DNA from: Pseudomonas sp. ACM7
GTDB taxonomy: Bacteria > Pseudomonadota > Gammaproteobacteria > Pseudomonadales > Pseudomonadaceae
DNA length: 64,000 nucleotides
Reading direction: 5' to 3'
Assembly (NCBI RefSeq): GCF_004136015.1
Contig: NZ_CP024866.1
Location: forward strand, 6,400,861 to 6,464,860
The notes under the pieces were generated by a model that made no database searches, had not been told where the DNA came from, and saw only the letters and a program-made list of their open reading frames with translations. The position numbers and the translations under genes were made by a program. Shown in pieces: positions 36,940 through 46,579 of this stretch; within the stretch, counting starts at the first letter, position 1, and every line of letters begins with the position of its first letter.

Positions 36940-38267
36940 GTTCGCTCCGTCGGCGTCTACTGTTATGGCTGCTACCAGCCACTTTTCTGGCTGGACTGCT
37001 GGCAAGTATCGGCACCTATTGGGGGGCTGTCCTTGAACTGGATGATCTGCTCAACGACCAAATGCGTTACCTCGCAGAACACATCAATGTGGATCCTGGT
37101 GAGCGTGTTGTACTGACGGATACAGGCAATAAACCCAGTGCATTGCGTGATGATAATGCTGACGAAGTGCTGCTTCAGGTTTGGAGCGCAGGGGTTTTGA
37201 ACTTTACGACCGACTCCGCGCTCTTACTCCCTCCACCGCAGCAAACTGGACTGAGTGATGTTCAGGTCGGGGATCAAACTTGGCACACGTTCGTGAGCCA
37301 GCGCGGTGATAAGGTTTTCCGGGTGGCTCAAGCTCAAAATAGGCGTTGGGAAAAGCTCGCGGGTTTAGCCGTGCACCTATTGTGGCCAGTGGTATCAATG
37401 ATTCCCTTGTTAGCTCTGTTCTTGTGGTTTGGTATCAGCTACGGGCTAAAACCACTGCGAACAGTGGCGACAGAACTGTCGGAGCGCAACGTGAATAGCC
37501 TGCAGCCTATCGCTTCGAAAGAGTTGCCTGGAGAAGTCAAACCTCTGGTCGATGCCCTCAACGATTTGCTGGAACGGCTGGCAAATGCTTTCACCATGCA
37601 AAAATACTTCATCGCTGATGCAGCGCACGAGCTACGCACTCCAGTGGCAGCACTCAGCATTCAAGTGGAGTTGGCACAGCGGGCCACTCAGGAAGAAGAC
37701 CGACAGGTATCGCTGTCTGAGGTACAGGCGGGTGTCACGCGCCTTACTCACTTGACACAACAGCTATTGACCTTGGCGCGCCTGGAGCCTGATGTGCAGT
37801 CGCCAGTCATGCAGAACATCGAACTGTCCACTCTATGCAAGTCGGTGATCACTGATCAGGTTCGCAGGGCTGAAGCCTCAGGCATCGATCTGGGGCTGAG
37901 CGAGCATGCCGCATCCAGCATTTCGGGGGATCCTGAAACGCTGCGTATCCTGCTCAATAACCTGATCGACAACGCCATTCGTTACGCGGGGGCCCACGCA
38001 AAGATTGACTTGGCAGTGCGCGATACCGACCAAGGGGTCGTGCTTGAGGTGTGCGACAACGGCCCAGGAATAAATGCGTCGGAGCGTGAGCGGGTGCTTG
38101 AGCGATTCTATCGAGGCAACAATCAAAGCGGCTCTGGTAGCGGTCTGGGGCTTTCAATTGTTAAAGCGATTGCAGAGCAACACGGAGCTCAAGTGTTACT
38201 CGATATCGGAGCAAATGGCTTGGGACTGCGGGTACAGATCATTTTTCCGTCTATATCGGGAAAATAG
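36936..38267 (+). CDS. Sensor histidine kinase, QseC/PmrB type
   Basis: A 443-residue membrane kinase. TM1 is at about 8-28 and TM2 at about 145-168, around a periplasmic domain of about 110 residues. It has a HAMP-like linker, a HisKA domain with His231 in IADAAHELRTPVAALS, and a HATPase_c domain (NNLIDNAIRYAG; VCDNGPGIN; GSGSGLGLSIVKA). It is coupled to its regulator by an ATGA overlap. Several acidic residues in the sensor domain (DDLLNDQ, RDDNADE) could bind cations, as in PmrB, but no ExxE motif was identified. Confidence 0.92.
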   Translation: MSSLRRRLLLWLLPATFLAGLLASIGTYWGAVLELDDLLNDQMRYLAEHINVDPGERVVLTDTGNKPSALRDDNADEVLLQVWSAGVLNFTTDSALLLPPPQQTGLSDVQVGDQTWHTFVSQRGDKVFRVAQAQNRRWEKLAGLAVHLLWPVVSMIPLLALFLWFGISYGLKPLRTVATELSERNVNSLQPIASKELPGEVKPLVDALNDLLERLANAFTMQKYFIADAAHELRTPVAALSIQVELAQRATQEEDRQVSLSEVQAGVTRLTHLTQQLLTLARLEPDVQSPVMQNIELSTLCKSVITDQVRRAEASGIDLGLSEHAASSISGDPETLRILLNNLIDNAIRYAGAHAKIDLAVRDTDQGVVLEVCDNGPGINASERERVLERFYRGNNQSGSGSGLGLSIVKAIAEQHGAQVLLDIGANGLGLRVQIIFPSISGK

Positions 38268-38520
38268 GCAGAGTAGAAAAGCACTCTCTAAAAGGCTCAG
38301 TGCGATGAGATAACTCCTCAGCTATTTGTGGTCAGTGCGAATGCAATCGGGTGGTCAAGTCAATGCAATTATCAAATAGGCGTAATGGGGGTAATGGGCG
38401 CCGTTTTCCCAGAAATGCGCCCAATTGGCAACCGATTCGATCTGTTTCTGGCATTGACCGTGAACTAAGATATGCAACACCTAACCCCACGGATCAATAC
38501 GCCATGATGGCAACCCCTGA

Positions 38521-39594
38521 ATGAATTTCGTCTGGACCAGCGCAACCATCGGTTCACTGATGCTTGCCCTGATCGTCGCGTTGATCTGCCGCGAACGCTC
38601 GCTGCAAAAGCAGCTGGCCGAGTATCGCGTGCTGATCACCAGCCTGACTGACGGACAAAACATCCGTCAGGACGGTGACGCCGAACGCTTCAAGCGCAGC
38701 CAGTACTTCGCCCGCATCGGCACGTGGGACTGGGATGTCGACACCGACAAGCTCTACTGGTCGGACGCGATCTACGGCATGTTTGGCTTCAAGATCGACG
38801 AAGTAACGCCCTCCTACGCACTGTTTTGCTCATGTGTTCACCCGGACGACCGGGCCAAGGTCCGGGCCGGGGAATTGCGTTGCCTGGAAACCGGCGACAA
38901 CCATGACGAGGAATATCGGGTGGTCTGGCCCGACGGCACGATCCGCTGGCTTCGGGAAACCGGCAATGTGGTCAAGAACGACCACGATGCAACGATCAAG
39001 ATGATGGGCGTGGTACGCGATATCACCGAGGAAAAAGCCTCCGCCAGCTACCTGCAACACTTGGCCCACTTCGACCCGCTGACCGGTCTGCCCAATCGTC
39101 TGGTGCTCGAGGAGCGTCTGTCCGAGGCGCTGGAACAGGCGCGCATCAGCGCCACGAGGGTTGCGCTGGTGTTTGTCGACCTCAACGGCTTCAAGGCAAT
39201 CAACGACCATTACGGCCATGCCGCCGGCGACCGGGTACTGATCACCACCGCCACCCGCCTGAAGAAAATCCTGCGTTCAACCGATACCGTCGCCCGGATC
39301 GGTGGCGACGAATTTGTGGTCATCCTTCAAGGCCTGCCCCAGGGCAACAGCCTGCAAGACGAAGCCCGCAGCATCTGCCAGAAAATCTTCGTCGAACTGT
39401 CGCCACCGGTGACCATCGGTAATGATCAACGACACATCGGCACCAGCCTGGGGGTCGCGGTGTTCCCGGACCATGCGCCGAGCATGGACCGGTTGATCCA
39501 TATTGCGGATCTGGCGATGTATGAGGCGAAGCGCAGTGGGAATAATCAGTATCGGTTGGGCACTGAAAGCCCCGTACGCGCTCACAGCGAATAG
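38521..39594 (+). CDS. Diguanylate cyclase with PAS domain
   Basis: A 357-residue protein with an N-terminal membrane segment (5-23) and a PAS/PAC domain (about 65-172, IGTWDWDVDTDKLYWSDAIY). The GGDEF domain starts near 183 (HFDPLTGLPNRL). The active-site GGDEF is at 261-265 and is intact. An inhibitory RxxD site (RSTD, 252-255) lies five residues before it. It should make cyclic di-GMP under product inhibition. It stands alone, without a strong ribosome binding site visible upstream. Confidence 0.92.
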   Translation: MNFVWTSATIGSLMLALIVALICRERSLQKQLAEYRVLITSLTDGQNIRQDGDAERFKRSQYFARIGTWDWDVDTDKLYWSDAIYGMFGFKIDEVTPSYALFCSCVHPDDRAKVRAGELRCLETGDNHDEEYRVVWPDGTIRWLRETGNVVKNDHDATIKMMGVVRDITEEKASASYLQHLAHFDPLTGLPNRLVLEERLSEALEQARISATRVALVFVDLNGFKAINDHYGHAAGDRVLITTATRLKKILRSTDTVARIGGDEFVVILQGLPQGNSLQDEARSICQKIFVELSPPVTIGNDQRHIGTSLGVAVFPDHAPSMDRLIHIADLAMYEAKRSGNNQYRLGTESPVRAHSE

Positions 39595-39606
39595 CCCTTC
39601 GACGGT

Positions 39607-39915
39607 TTAACGCTCCACTGGCGTGATATCCACAATCGTCCCGTTGGTAATCATCACCATCATGTACTTGTCATTGATCTGCACCCACTGCGCCTGGCTT
39701 TTCGGGGCTTTCAGGCCTTTCTGCTTCCAGTTGGTCAGGGCTTTTTCACTGCGCTGGTAAACGTCGGGGGCACGATCACCCTTCACCAGTTGGCGGGAAT
39801 TGTTAACCCCCGGCTGGACGGTTTTTTGCGGTGGGTCATCCGCTTGAACAATGGGACTGATACCGGCAACGCCGGCGGCAATGGCCAAGGCGGCGATGAG
39901 GGATTTGCTGTTCAT
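39607..39915 (-). CDS. RcnB-like small periplasmic protein
   Basis: A 102-residue exported protein. The signal peptide ends near IVQADD, followed by a short domain with the RcnB pattern: KGDRAPDVYQRSEKALTNWK, GLKAPKSQAQWVQINDKYMM and a closing TNGTIVDI. RcnB in enterobacteria tunes nickel/cobalt homeostasis in the periplasm. ATG 39915 has AGGAGG upstream. Family is likely; a metal role is only by homology. Confidence 0.82.
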   Translation of the reverse strand: MNSKSLIAALAIAAGVAGISPIVQADDPPQKTVQPGVNNSRQLVKGDRAPDVYQRSEKALTNWKQKGLKAPKSQAQWVQINDKYMMVMITNGTIVDITPVER

Positions 39916-40126
39916 GGGGTGATCCTCCTGTGATGTCGCGGTACCAGAACTCCGACTGCACATGCAGCGAATCATTCCTTACGGGCTACATTGATCCGTT
40001 TCAAACATCAATGCATGCCAACAATGCAATTAACTTATCGTTCACCCTGCTCCACTATCCGCCCCAATAAGAACCGTGCGCCGCGTCCAGGCGGTGCACG
40101 TCATAAAAGCGGTGGAGTACACGTCT

Positions 40127-41440
40127 ATGACAGCATCAACCCAACGGCCCGCGACTTCCGGTCGCTCCCGGGCCAGTGCGATTTTCCGGGTCACCTCGGG
40201 CAACTTCCTCGAACAATTCGACTTCTTCCTTTTCGGCTTTTACGCCACGCAGATTGCTGCCGTGTTCTTCCCGGCCAGCAGCGAGTTCGCCTCGCTGATG
40301 ATGACCTTCGCGGTGTTCGGCGCAGCCTTCCTGATGCGACCGTTGGGCGCCGTGGTGCTGGGTGCCTACATCGATGATGTGGGCCGGCGCAAAGGGTTGA
40401 TCGTCACCCTGTCGATCATGGCCAGCGGCACGATTTTGATTGTGCTGGTGCCCGGTTACGAAACCATCGGGCTGTTCGCCCCGGCCATCGTCTTGATCGG
40501 CCGCTTGTTGCAAGGCTTCTCGGCCGGCGCAGAAATGGGTGGCGTCTCGGTGTATCTCTCGGAAATCGCCACGCCCGGCAACAAAGGCTTCTTCACCAGT
40601 TGGCAGTCGGCCAGCCAGCAAGTGGCGATCATTGTCGCGGCAGCGTTGGGCTATGGCCTGAACCAATGGATGGCGCCGGCGATGATTGCCGACTGGGGCT
40701 GGCGGATTCCGTTTTTCGTTGGCTGCATGATCGTGCCGTTCATTTTTTTCCTGCGTCGCAACCTTGAGGAAACCGAAGAATTCGCCGCCCGCAAACACCG
40801 TCCGAGCATGGGCGATGTGTTCCGCACGTTGGCGCAGAACTGGGTGATCGTGTTCGCCGGGATGATGATGGTCGCCCTGACCACCACCGCGTTTTACCTG
40901 ATCACCGTTTACGCACCGACCTTTGGCAAAACCGTGCTGCACCTGAGTACATCTGATGCGCTGCTGGTGACTTTGCTGGTGGGCGTTTCGAACTTCTTCT
41001 GGCTGCCGATTGGCGGTGCACTGTCGGATCGCATCGGCCGTCGCCCGGTGCTGATTGCCATGGCCCTGCTGACCTTGGCCACGGCGTATCCGGCGCTGAC
41101 GTATCTGGTGCAGGCGCCGAGCTTCATCAACATGCTGTTGGTGCTGCTGTGGTTGTCATTCATTTACGGGTTGTACAACGGCGCGATGATTGCAGCGCTG
41201 ACGGAAATCATGCCGGTCGAAGTGCGGGTCGCCGGGTTCTCCCTGGCTTACAGCCTGGCCACGGCGGTGTTCGGTGGTTTTACGCCGGCGATATCGACCT
41301 TCCTGATCCAGTACACCGGCGACAAGGCTGCGCCCGGCTACTGGATGAGTTTTGCCGCGTTCTGTGCGTTGTGCGCGACGCTGTATCTCTATCGCCGTTC
41401 GACCGATCGCTTGCAACCGGCGATGTCCCGAACCCTTTGA
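40127..41440 (+). CDS. MFS proton symporter, citrate/tricarballylate type
   Basis: A 437-residue metabolite:H+ symporter with 12 predicted helices. MHS-family blocks are [41 protein letters not shown] and [19 protein letters not shown]. The closest described group is the tricarboxylate (citrate/tricarballylate) symporters. GGAG precedes ATG 40127. It is followed after six bases by a periplasmic binding protein gene and a convergent LysR regulator. A di- or tricarboxylate substrate is plausible but unproven. Confidence 0.85.
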   Translation: MTASTQRPATSGRSRASAIFRVTSGNFLEQFDFFLFGFYATQIAAVFFPASSEFASLMMTFAVFGAAFLMRPLGAVVLGAYIDDVGRRKGLIVTLSIMASGTILIVLVPGYETIGLFAPAIVLIGRLLQGFSAGAEMGGVSVYLSEIATPGNKGFFTSWQSASQQVAIIVAAALGYGLNQWMAPAMIADWGWRIPFFVGCMIVPFIFFLRRNLEETEEFAARKHRPSMGDVFRTLAQNWVIVFAGMMMVALTTTAFYLITVYAPTFGKTVLHLSTSDALLVTLLVGVSNFFWLPIGGALSDRIGRRPVLIAMALLTLATAYPALTYLVQAPSFINMLLVLLWLSFIYGLYNGAMIAALTEIMPVEVRVAGFSLAYSLATAVFGGFTPAISTFLIQYTGDKAAPGYWMSFAAFCALCATLYLYRRSTDRLQPAMSRTL

Positions 41441-41446
41441 GAGCAC

Positions 41447-42229
41447 ATGACCATGAAAAAGCTATACAATTTTGCGGCCCTGACTTTGCTGGTCAGCCTG
41501 GGTCTGAGCACCGTCGCCCAGGCCGAAGAGATCCGCGTGATGACCTCCGGCGGTTTCACCGCCGCCTATAAAATCCTCGGCCCGAAATTCGCCGCCTCCA
41601 CGGGCAACACACTGGACACAGCCCTCGGCCCCTCGATGGGCAAGGCGCCGGAAGCGATCCCCAATCGCCTGGCTCGCGGTGAAAAAGCCGACGTGGTGAT
41701 CATGGTCGGCTACGCCCTCGATGACCTGATCAAGCAAGGCAAAGTCGATCCCGCCTCACGGGTAGAGCTGGCTGACTCGCGGATCGGTCTGGTGGTACGT
41801 GAAGGCGCGCCGAAGCCGGACATCCGCTCTGTCGACGGCCTGAAAAAGACCTTGCTCGACGCGAAGTCCGTGGCCTATTCCGACAGCGCCAGTGGGGTGT
41901 ACATCGAGGATCAGTTGTTCAAGCGTCTGGGCATCGAAGATCAGCTCAAACCCAAGTCGACGATGGTCCCGAAAATCCCGGTGGCATCGGTGGTTGCCAC
42001 CGGTGACTATCAACTGGGCTTTCAGCAGGTCAGCGAGTTGCTGCCGTTGCCGGGCGTGAGTTTTGTGGCAAAGATTCCAGAGTCGGTGCAGTCGGTGACG
42101 CGTTTTGCTGCCGGTATACCGGTGGGCGCGCAACACCCGGCGCAGGCCAAGGCATTGCTGGATTACCTGGCCTCCACCGCCGCTCAGCCGGATGTCAAAG
42201 CCACGGGGCTGGACTCGGTCAGTCGCTGA
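41447..42229 (+). CDS. ModA-like periplasmic substrate-binding protein
   Basis: A 260-residue exported protein. The signal peptide ends at VAQA and the body is a type II solute-binding fold of the molybdate-binding group (IRVMTSGGFTAAYKILGPKF; ADVVIMVGYALDDLIKQGKV; VAYSDSASGVYIEDQLFKRL). No ABC permease or ATPase is nearby. It may serve a sensing or scavenging role with the MFS symporter upstream. The ATGs at 41447 and 41453 are both possible. Its stop overlaps the convergent LysR gene by 11 bases. Confidence 0.85.
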   Translation: MTMKKLYNFAALTLLVSLGLSTVAQAEEIRVMTSGGFTAAYKILGPKFAASTGNTLDTALGPSMGKAPEAIPNRLARGEKADVVIMVGYALDDLIKQGKVDPASRVELADSRIGLVVREGAPKPDIRSVDGLKKTLLDAKSVAYSDSASGVYIEDQLFKRLGIEDQLKPKSTMVPKIPVASVVATGDYQLGFQQVSELLPLPGVSFVAKIPESVQSVTRFAAGIPVGAQHPAQAKALLDYLASTAAQPDVKATGLDSVSR

Positions 42230-43124
42230 CCTGGACTTTCATTTCCACCACCAGCCGTTCCAGTTCCAGTGCCGCCGGGGTCAATGTGCGACCCCGGCGC
42301 TTGATCAAACCGACACTGCGCATCACCTGCGGATCGGTCAGCGGCACCCGTGTCAGGATCGGGTGATCCGCCGCCGGCATCGCCATCAACGGCACCGCTG
42401 CCACGCCCAACCCCGCTTCGACCAAACCAATCATCGTCGTCACATGCCGGGTTTCGCAGATGCTCGGCCGCTGCGGCACGATGCCCGTGAGCGCCTGATC
42501 CAGCAGAAAGCGATTGCCCGACGTCTTATCCAGCGAGATGTAGTCCTGCTGATAAAACTCATCCCACGTCACGCTACTGCGCCCGGCCAACGGATGATCG
42601 CGCCGGCACGCCACCACATAACCTTCCTGTACCAGCGGCTCGAACTCTACTTCCGCCTCCAGGGTGCCCATGAAACTCAGGCCGAAATCCGCCTCGCCGT
42701 TGACCACCGCACTCAGCACTTCGTGGGCGCTGGAGTCGAGGACCTTGACCTTGATCCGTGGAAACTGCCGGTGGTAGTGGGCGATCACTCGCGGCATGAA
42801 GTAGTAAGCCGCTGAAGGTACGCAGGCGACGGTGACGTGGCCGAGGCGGGTCGAGGCGACTTCGCTGATGCCCAATAGCGCCACGTCCAGGTCGTCCAAC
42901 AGACGCTCGACGCTCGGCATAAAACCGCGTCCGGCCTGGGTCAGGCTGACCTTGCGAGTGGTGCGCTCGAACAACCTCACACCGAGGGCGTCTTCGAGCT
43001 TTTCAATGCGCCGGCTCAGCGCCGGTTGGGAAATACGCACCGTGTCAGCCGCCTTGCGAAAGCTGCCCTGCTCCACCACGGCGCGAAAGGCTTGCAAGTC
43101 GTTAAGGTCGAAGTTGATGGCCAT
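42219..43124 (-). CDS. LysR-family regulator
   Basis: About 301 residues. The HTH (SFRKAADTVRISQPALSRRI) at about 20-40 is followed by a substrate-binding domain (VACVPSAAYYFMPRVIAHYH; LVEAGLGVAAVPLMAMP). It is convergent with the MFS/binding-protein pair and probably controls it, as TcuR-type regulators do for tricarboxylate symporters. ATG 43124 was preferred to 43133 because the domain begins at NFDLNDLQAF. Confidence 0.87.
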   Translation of the reverse strand: MAINFDLNDLQAFRAVVEQGSFRKAADTVRISQPALSRRIEKLEDALGVRLFERTTRKVSLTQAGRGFMPSVERLLDDLDVALLGISEVASTRLGHVTVACVPSAAYYFMPRVIAHYHRQFPRIKVKVLDSSAHEVLSAVVNGEADFGLSFMGTLEAEVEFEPLVQEGYVVACRRDHPLAGRSSVTWDEFYQQDYISLDKTSGNRFLLDQALTGIVPQRPSICETRHVTTMIGLVEAGLGVAAVPLMAMPAADHPILTRVPLTDPQVMRSVGLIKRRGRTLTPAALELERLVVEMKVQVSD

Positions 43125-43220
43125 GGCGCGCACTCGGGAACGGGACAGATTGATCAGCTTATCCTATGAATGTAACCAATTGATGCAACATGTAACGAAA
43201 TCTATGTCGACTGCAAGGCA

Positions 43221-43320
43221 GCTATCGCGAGCAAGCTCGCTCCCATTAATGGATCTCCAGCAAGCATGGAACTCGTGGGCGACGCTGATCAAATGTGGGA
43301 GCGAGCTTGCTCGCGATAGC
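43221..43320. repeat. REP pair
   Basis: GCTATCGCGAGCAAGCTCGC at 43221 and its complement ending at 43320 enclose about 50 bases. They sit in the intergenic space upstream of the Kef-type antiporter, between two gene 5' ends, which is less usual for REPs than gene 3' ends. Confidence 0.88.
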
Positions 43321-43416
43321 GGTGGGTCAGGCAACATCGTTGTATGTCATGGCTGACGCATGAAGCATCACCCTTTATTCTTGTCGCCCCCGCCGTACCG
43401 AGTTCTGGAGTAAGCC

Positions 43417-45225
43417 ATGCCCCATGAAGGCAACCTGTTGCAAGCCGCTGTCGTGTTTCTGTTCGCAGCGGTGCTCACCGTTCCCTTGGCCAAGCGTCTG
43501 CAACTGGGGGCGGTGCTGGGTTATCTGTTTGCCGGCGTGATCATCGGCCCATCGGTGCTGGGCTTGATCGGCAATCCGCAAAGCGTCAGCCACATTTCCG
43601 AACTCGGGGTGGTGTTGCTGCTGTTCATCATTGGTCTTGAGCTGTCGCCGCGACGTTTGTGGGTGATGCGCAAATCGGTGTTCGGCGTCGGCCTGGCGCA
43701 GGTGCTGCTGACCGGGTCGGTGATTGGTGTACTGGCGTTGTTCGTGTTCGGCCAACCGTTGAACAGCGCGATCGTGCTGGGCTTGGGCCTGGCGCTGTCG
43801 TCCACGGCGTTCGGTTTGCAAAGCCTGGCCGAGCGCAAGGAACTGACCAGCCCCCACGGACGGTTGGCGTTCGCGATTCTGCTGTTCCAGGACATCGCCG
43901 CTATCCCGTTGATCGCCATGGTGCCGTTGCTGGCGGGCGGCGATCACACCAGCAGCGCTGGCGAAGGCCTCAATCACGGCTTGCGCGTGCTGGGCAGCAT
44001 CGCGGTGGTGGTGATCGGTGGACGGTATCTGCTGCGCCCAGTGTTCCGGGTGGTGGCCAAGACCGGTTTGCCGGAAGTCTCCACCGCCACCGCGTTGCTG
44101 GTGGTGATCGGTACGGCGTGGCTGATGGACCTGGTCGGCGTGTCCATGGCGCTGGGGGCGTTTCTTGCCGGGTTGCTGCTGGCGGACTCCGAATACCGCC
44201 ACGAACTGGAAGCGCAAATCGAACCGTTCAAGGGATTGCTGCTGGGGCTGTTTTTCATCAGTGTCGGCATGGGCGCCAATTTGAGTCTGCTACTGAGTGC
44301 GCCGATCACGGTGCTGGGTCTGACCTTATTGCTGATCGCAATCAAATTACCGCTGCTGTTTGCTGTCGGTCGGCTGGCCGGTGGCTTGGGCAAGGTCAGT
44401 GCCATTCGCCTCGGCATCGTGCTGGCGGCCGGTGGTGAATTTGCGTTTGTAGTGTTCAAGATCGGCCGCGACCAGGGACTGTTCGAGCCGCGCCTGTACG
44501 ACTTGCTGGTGCTGACCATCACCTTGTCCATGGCGGTGACGCCGCTGCTGTTGCTGGTGTGCGCACGACTGGTCAGCCCCAAGGTTCAACCGGTGGTTGT
44601 GCCGGAGAAATTCCGCGAGATCCATACCGACACGCCGCGCGTGGTGATCGCCGGCATGGGCCGTATGGGGCAGATCGTTGCGCGGATTTTGCGCGCGCAA
44701 AACATCAAGTTCGTCGCCCTCGACACCTCGGTGGAAACCATCGAACTGTCGCGCAGCTTCGGCGGTGTGCCGGTGTTCTACGGCGACCCGATGCGCCCGG
44801 AGATCCTCAGCGCGGCCAAGGTCGAGCAGGCGGAATACTTTGTCATCGCCACCGACGACCCGGACACCAATATCAAGACCGCCGAGTTGGTGCACAAACT
44901 CTACCCGCACATCAAAATCATTGCCCGGGCGCGTAACCGTCAGCATGTGCATCGCTTGGTGGACCTTGGCGCCGAGGCCATTCGGGAAACCTATTATTCG
45001 AGTCTGGAAATGAGCCGGCGCACCCTGGTCGGCCTGGGGCTGACCCAGGCCCAGGCCGATGCGCGGATCAAACGCTTCAAGCATCACGACGAGCAGGTGC
45101 TGGAAGCCCAGCATGCGATTTATGACGATGCGGCGAAGGTATTGCAGACGGCGCAGGAAGCCCGGGCAGAACTGGCGAGGTTGTTTGAGGCGGATCAGTT
45201 GGAAGAAGAATCAGGTAAGCGTTGA
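43417..45225 (+). CDS. CPA2 monovalent cation:proton antiporter, Kef type
   Basis: A 602-residue membrane antiporter with 12-13 helices (FAGVIIGPSVLGLIG; LLFIIGLELSPRRLW; LLFQDIAAIPLIAM). A cytoplasmic RCK/TrkA-N domain from about residue 405 carries the nucleotide-binding loop IAGMGRMGQIVARIL. It probably exports K+ in exchange for H+ during electrophile or pH stress. The KefF/KefG ancillary oxidoreductase is not adjacent. The C-terminal tail is Glu-rich. It is flanked by REP pairs on both sides. Confidence 0.93.
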   Translation: MPHEGNLLQAAVVFLFAAVLTVPLAKRLQLGAVLGYLFAGVIIGPSVLGLIGNPQSVSHISELGVVLLLFIIGLELSPRRLWVMRKSVFGVGLAQVLLTGSVIGVLALFVFGQPLNSAIVLGLGLALSSTAFGLQSLAERKELTSPHGRLAFAILLFQDIAAIPLIAMVPLLAGGDHTSSAGEGLNHGLRVLGSIAVVVIGGRYLLRPVFRVVAKTGLPEVSTATALLVVIGTAWLMDLVGVSMALGAFLAGLLLADSEYRHELEAQIEPFKGLLLGLFFISVGMGANLSLLLSAPITVLGLTLLLIAIKLPLLFAVGRLAGGLGKVSAIRLGIVLAAGGEFAFVVFKIGRDQGLFEPRLYDLLVLTITLSMAVTPLLLLVCARLVSPKVQPVVVPEKFREIHTDTPRVVIAGMGRMGQIVARILRAQNIKFVALDTSVETIELSRSFGGVPVFYGDPMRPEILSAAKVEQAEYFVIATDDPDTNIKTAELVHKLYPHIKIIARARNRQHVHRLVDLGAEAIRETYYSSLEMSRRTLVGLGLTQAQADARIKRFKHHDEQVLEAQHAIYDDAAKVLQTAQEARAELARLFEADQLEEESGKR

Positions 45226-45242
45226 GGCGACTGTTAGGGCCT

Positions 45243-45337
45243 CATCGCGGGCAAGTCCGCTCCCACATTGGTTCTTTAGTGAACACAGAATGTGTGTACG
45301 ACTGAGATCAAGTGTGGGAGCGGGCTTGCTCGCGAAG
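45243..45337. repeat. REP pair (one core degenerate)
   Basis: CATCGCGGGCAAGTCCGCTC (with G and T substitutions) is followed by the canonical GTGGGAGCGGGCTTGCTCGC copy ending at 45337. They lie between the antiporter and alkC. Confidence 0.85.
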
Positions 45338-45386
45338 AACGATAACGCGGTATTTCAGGCAAACCAGAATTTCCAAGGAACTCACT

Positions 45387-46481
45387 ATGGCTGACCAACC
45401 CCCCGCCCTAAAAGAAATCTTCAACGCCGAACGCCTCAAACACATCGCCACCGAGATGACCGCGGTCTACCCCGCGTTCAACGCCAAGGCCTTCCTGAAG
45501 CTGACCAACGACGGGCTTGCCGAGTTATCGATCATGCAGCGCATGGCCCGGGTCAGCGAGTGCCTGCACGCGGTCCTGCCGTTGAGCTATGAAGAAACGC
45601 TGGAGGTGCTGCGCGCCCTCGCCCCGCGGCTGAACAGCGGCTTCGTCAGCATTTCATTACCTCATTACGTCGCGACGTACGGCGCGCATGCCTTCGAACA
45701 GTCCATGGACGCCCTCAAGTACTTCACCACCTTCGGCTCCTCGGAGTTCGCAATCCGCCATTTCATGCGCAGCGACATCGAACGCTCACTGGCGGTCATG
45801 CACGAGTGGTCCCTGGACGAAAACGAACACGTCCGCCGCCTGGCCAGCGAAGGCAGCCGACCGCGCCTGCCGTGGTCGTTTCGACTGGAACAGATTCAGG
45901 CTGACCCAACATTGGCGGCGGCGATCCTCGACAACCTCAAGGCCGACGACAGCCTTTACGTGCGCAAGTCCGTGGCCAACCACCTCAACGACATCACCAA
46001 GGATCATCCCGAGTGGGTGCTGGGCCTGATCGAAGGCTGGTCGCTGGACAACAAACACACCGCATGGATCGCCAAACACGCCCTGCGCAGCCTGATCAAA
46101 CAGGGCAATCAACGCGCGCTGGCGATCATTGGCGCGGGCCGCAAGCCTGAGGTCGAGATCATCGATGTGAAGGTGGAACCGGCGGTGATTCGCCTGGGTG
46201 AAAAAATCACCCTGTCCTTCGCCGTGAAATCCACGGTCCAGGACAGTCAGCGACTGGTGATCGACTACGCCATCGATTACGTAAAAGCCAACGGCAGCAC
46301 GTCGGCGAAGGTGTTCAAGCTCAAGGTGCTGACGCTTCCCGGCAAGGCGACCGAGACCATCGCCCGTAGCCAGCAGATCAAGGAACTCACCACCCGCAAA
46401 CACTACGTGGGCAAACACGCCGTACACGTGCTGGTGAATGGAGAGCGCCTGGCCAGTACCGCATTCGAAATTATCCCTTGA
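45387..46481 (+). CDS. alkC: DNA-3-methylpurine/3-methylcytosine glycosylase, AlkC type
   Basis: A 364-residue HEAT-like-repeat DNA glycosylase. Repeats cover about residues 40-260 (SMDALKYFTTFGSSEFAIRH; RRLASEGSRPRLPWSFRL; VRKSVANHLNDITKDHPEW). The C-terminal about 100 residues form an Ig-like beta domain (EVEIIDVKVEPAVIRLGEKI), which distinguishes AlkC from AlkD. AlkC of P. fluorescens excises 3-methyladenine and 3-methylcytosine without base flipping. ATG 45387 has AAGGAA upstream. No other repair gene is adjacent. Confidence 0.87.
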   Translation: MADQPPALKEIFNAERLKHIATEMTAVYPAFNAKAFLKLTNDGLAELSIMQRMARVSECLHAVLPLSYEETLEVLRALAPRLNSGFVSISLPHYVATYGAHAFEQSMDALKYFTTFGSSEFAIRHFMRSDIERSLAVMHEWSLDENEHVRRLASEGSRPRLPWSFRLEQIQADPTLAAAILDNLKADDSLYVRKSVANHLNDITKDHPEWVLGLIEGWSLDNKHTAWIAKHALRSLIKQGNQRALAIIGAGRKPEVEIIDVKVEPAVIRLGEKITLSFAVKSTVQDSQRLVIDYAIDYVKANGSTSAKVFKLKVLTLPGKATETIARSQQIKELTTRKHYVGKHAVHVLVNGERLASTAFEIIP

Positions 46482-46490
46482 AACACGAAC

Positions 46491-46579
46491 CCCTGTAGGA
46501 GCAAAGCTTGCTCGCGATGAACGAAAACGCTGTGTGTCAGACCTGACGCCATCGCGAGCAAGCTCTGCTCCTACAGGGG
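46491..46579. repeat. REP pair (CCTGTAGGAGCAAAGCTTGC variant)
   Basis: Inverted cores carry the TGTAGGAGC outer arm. The right arm (CTCCTACAGGGG) extends into the 3' end of the convergent LysR gene and supplies its stop codon. Confidence 0.88.
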
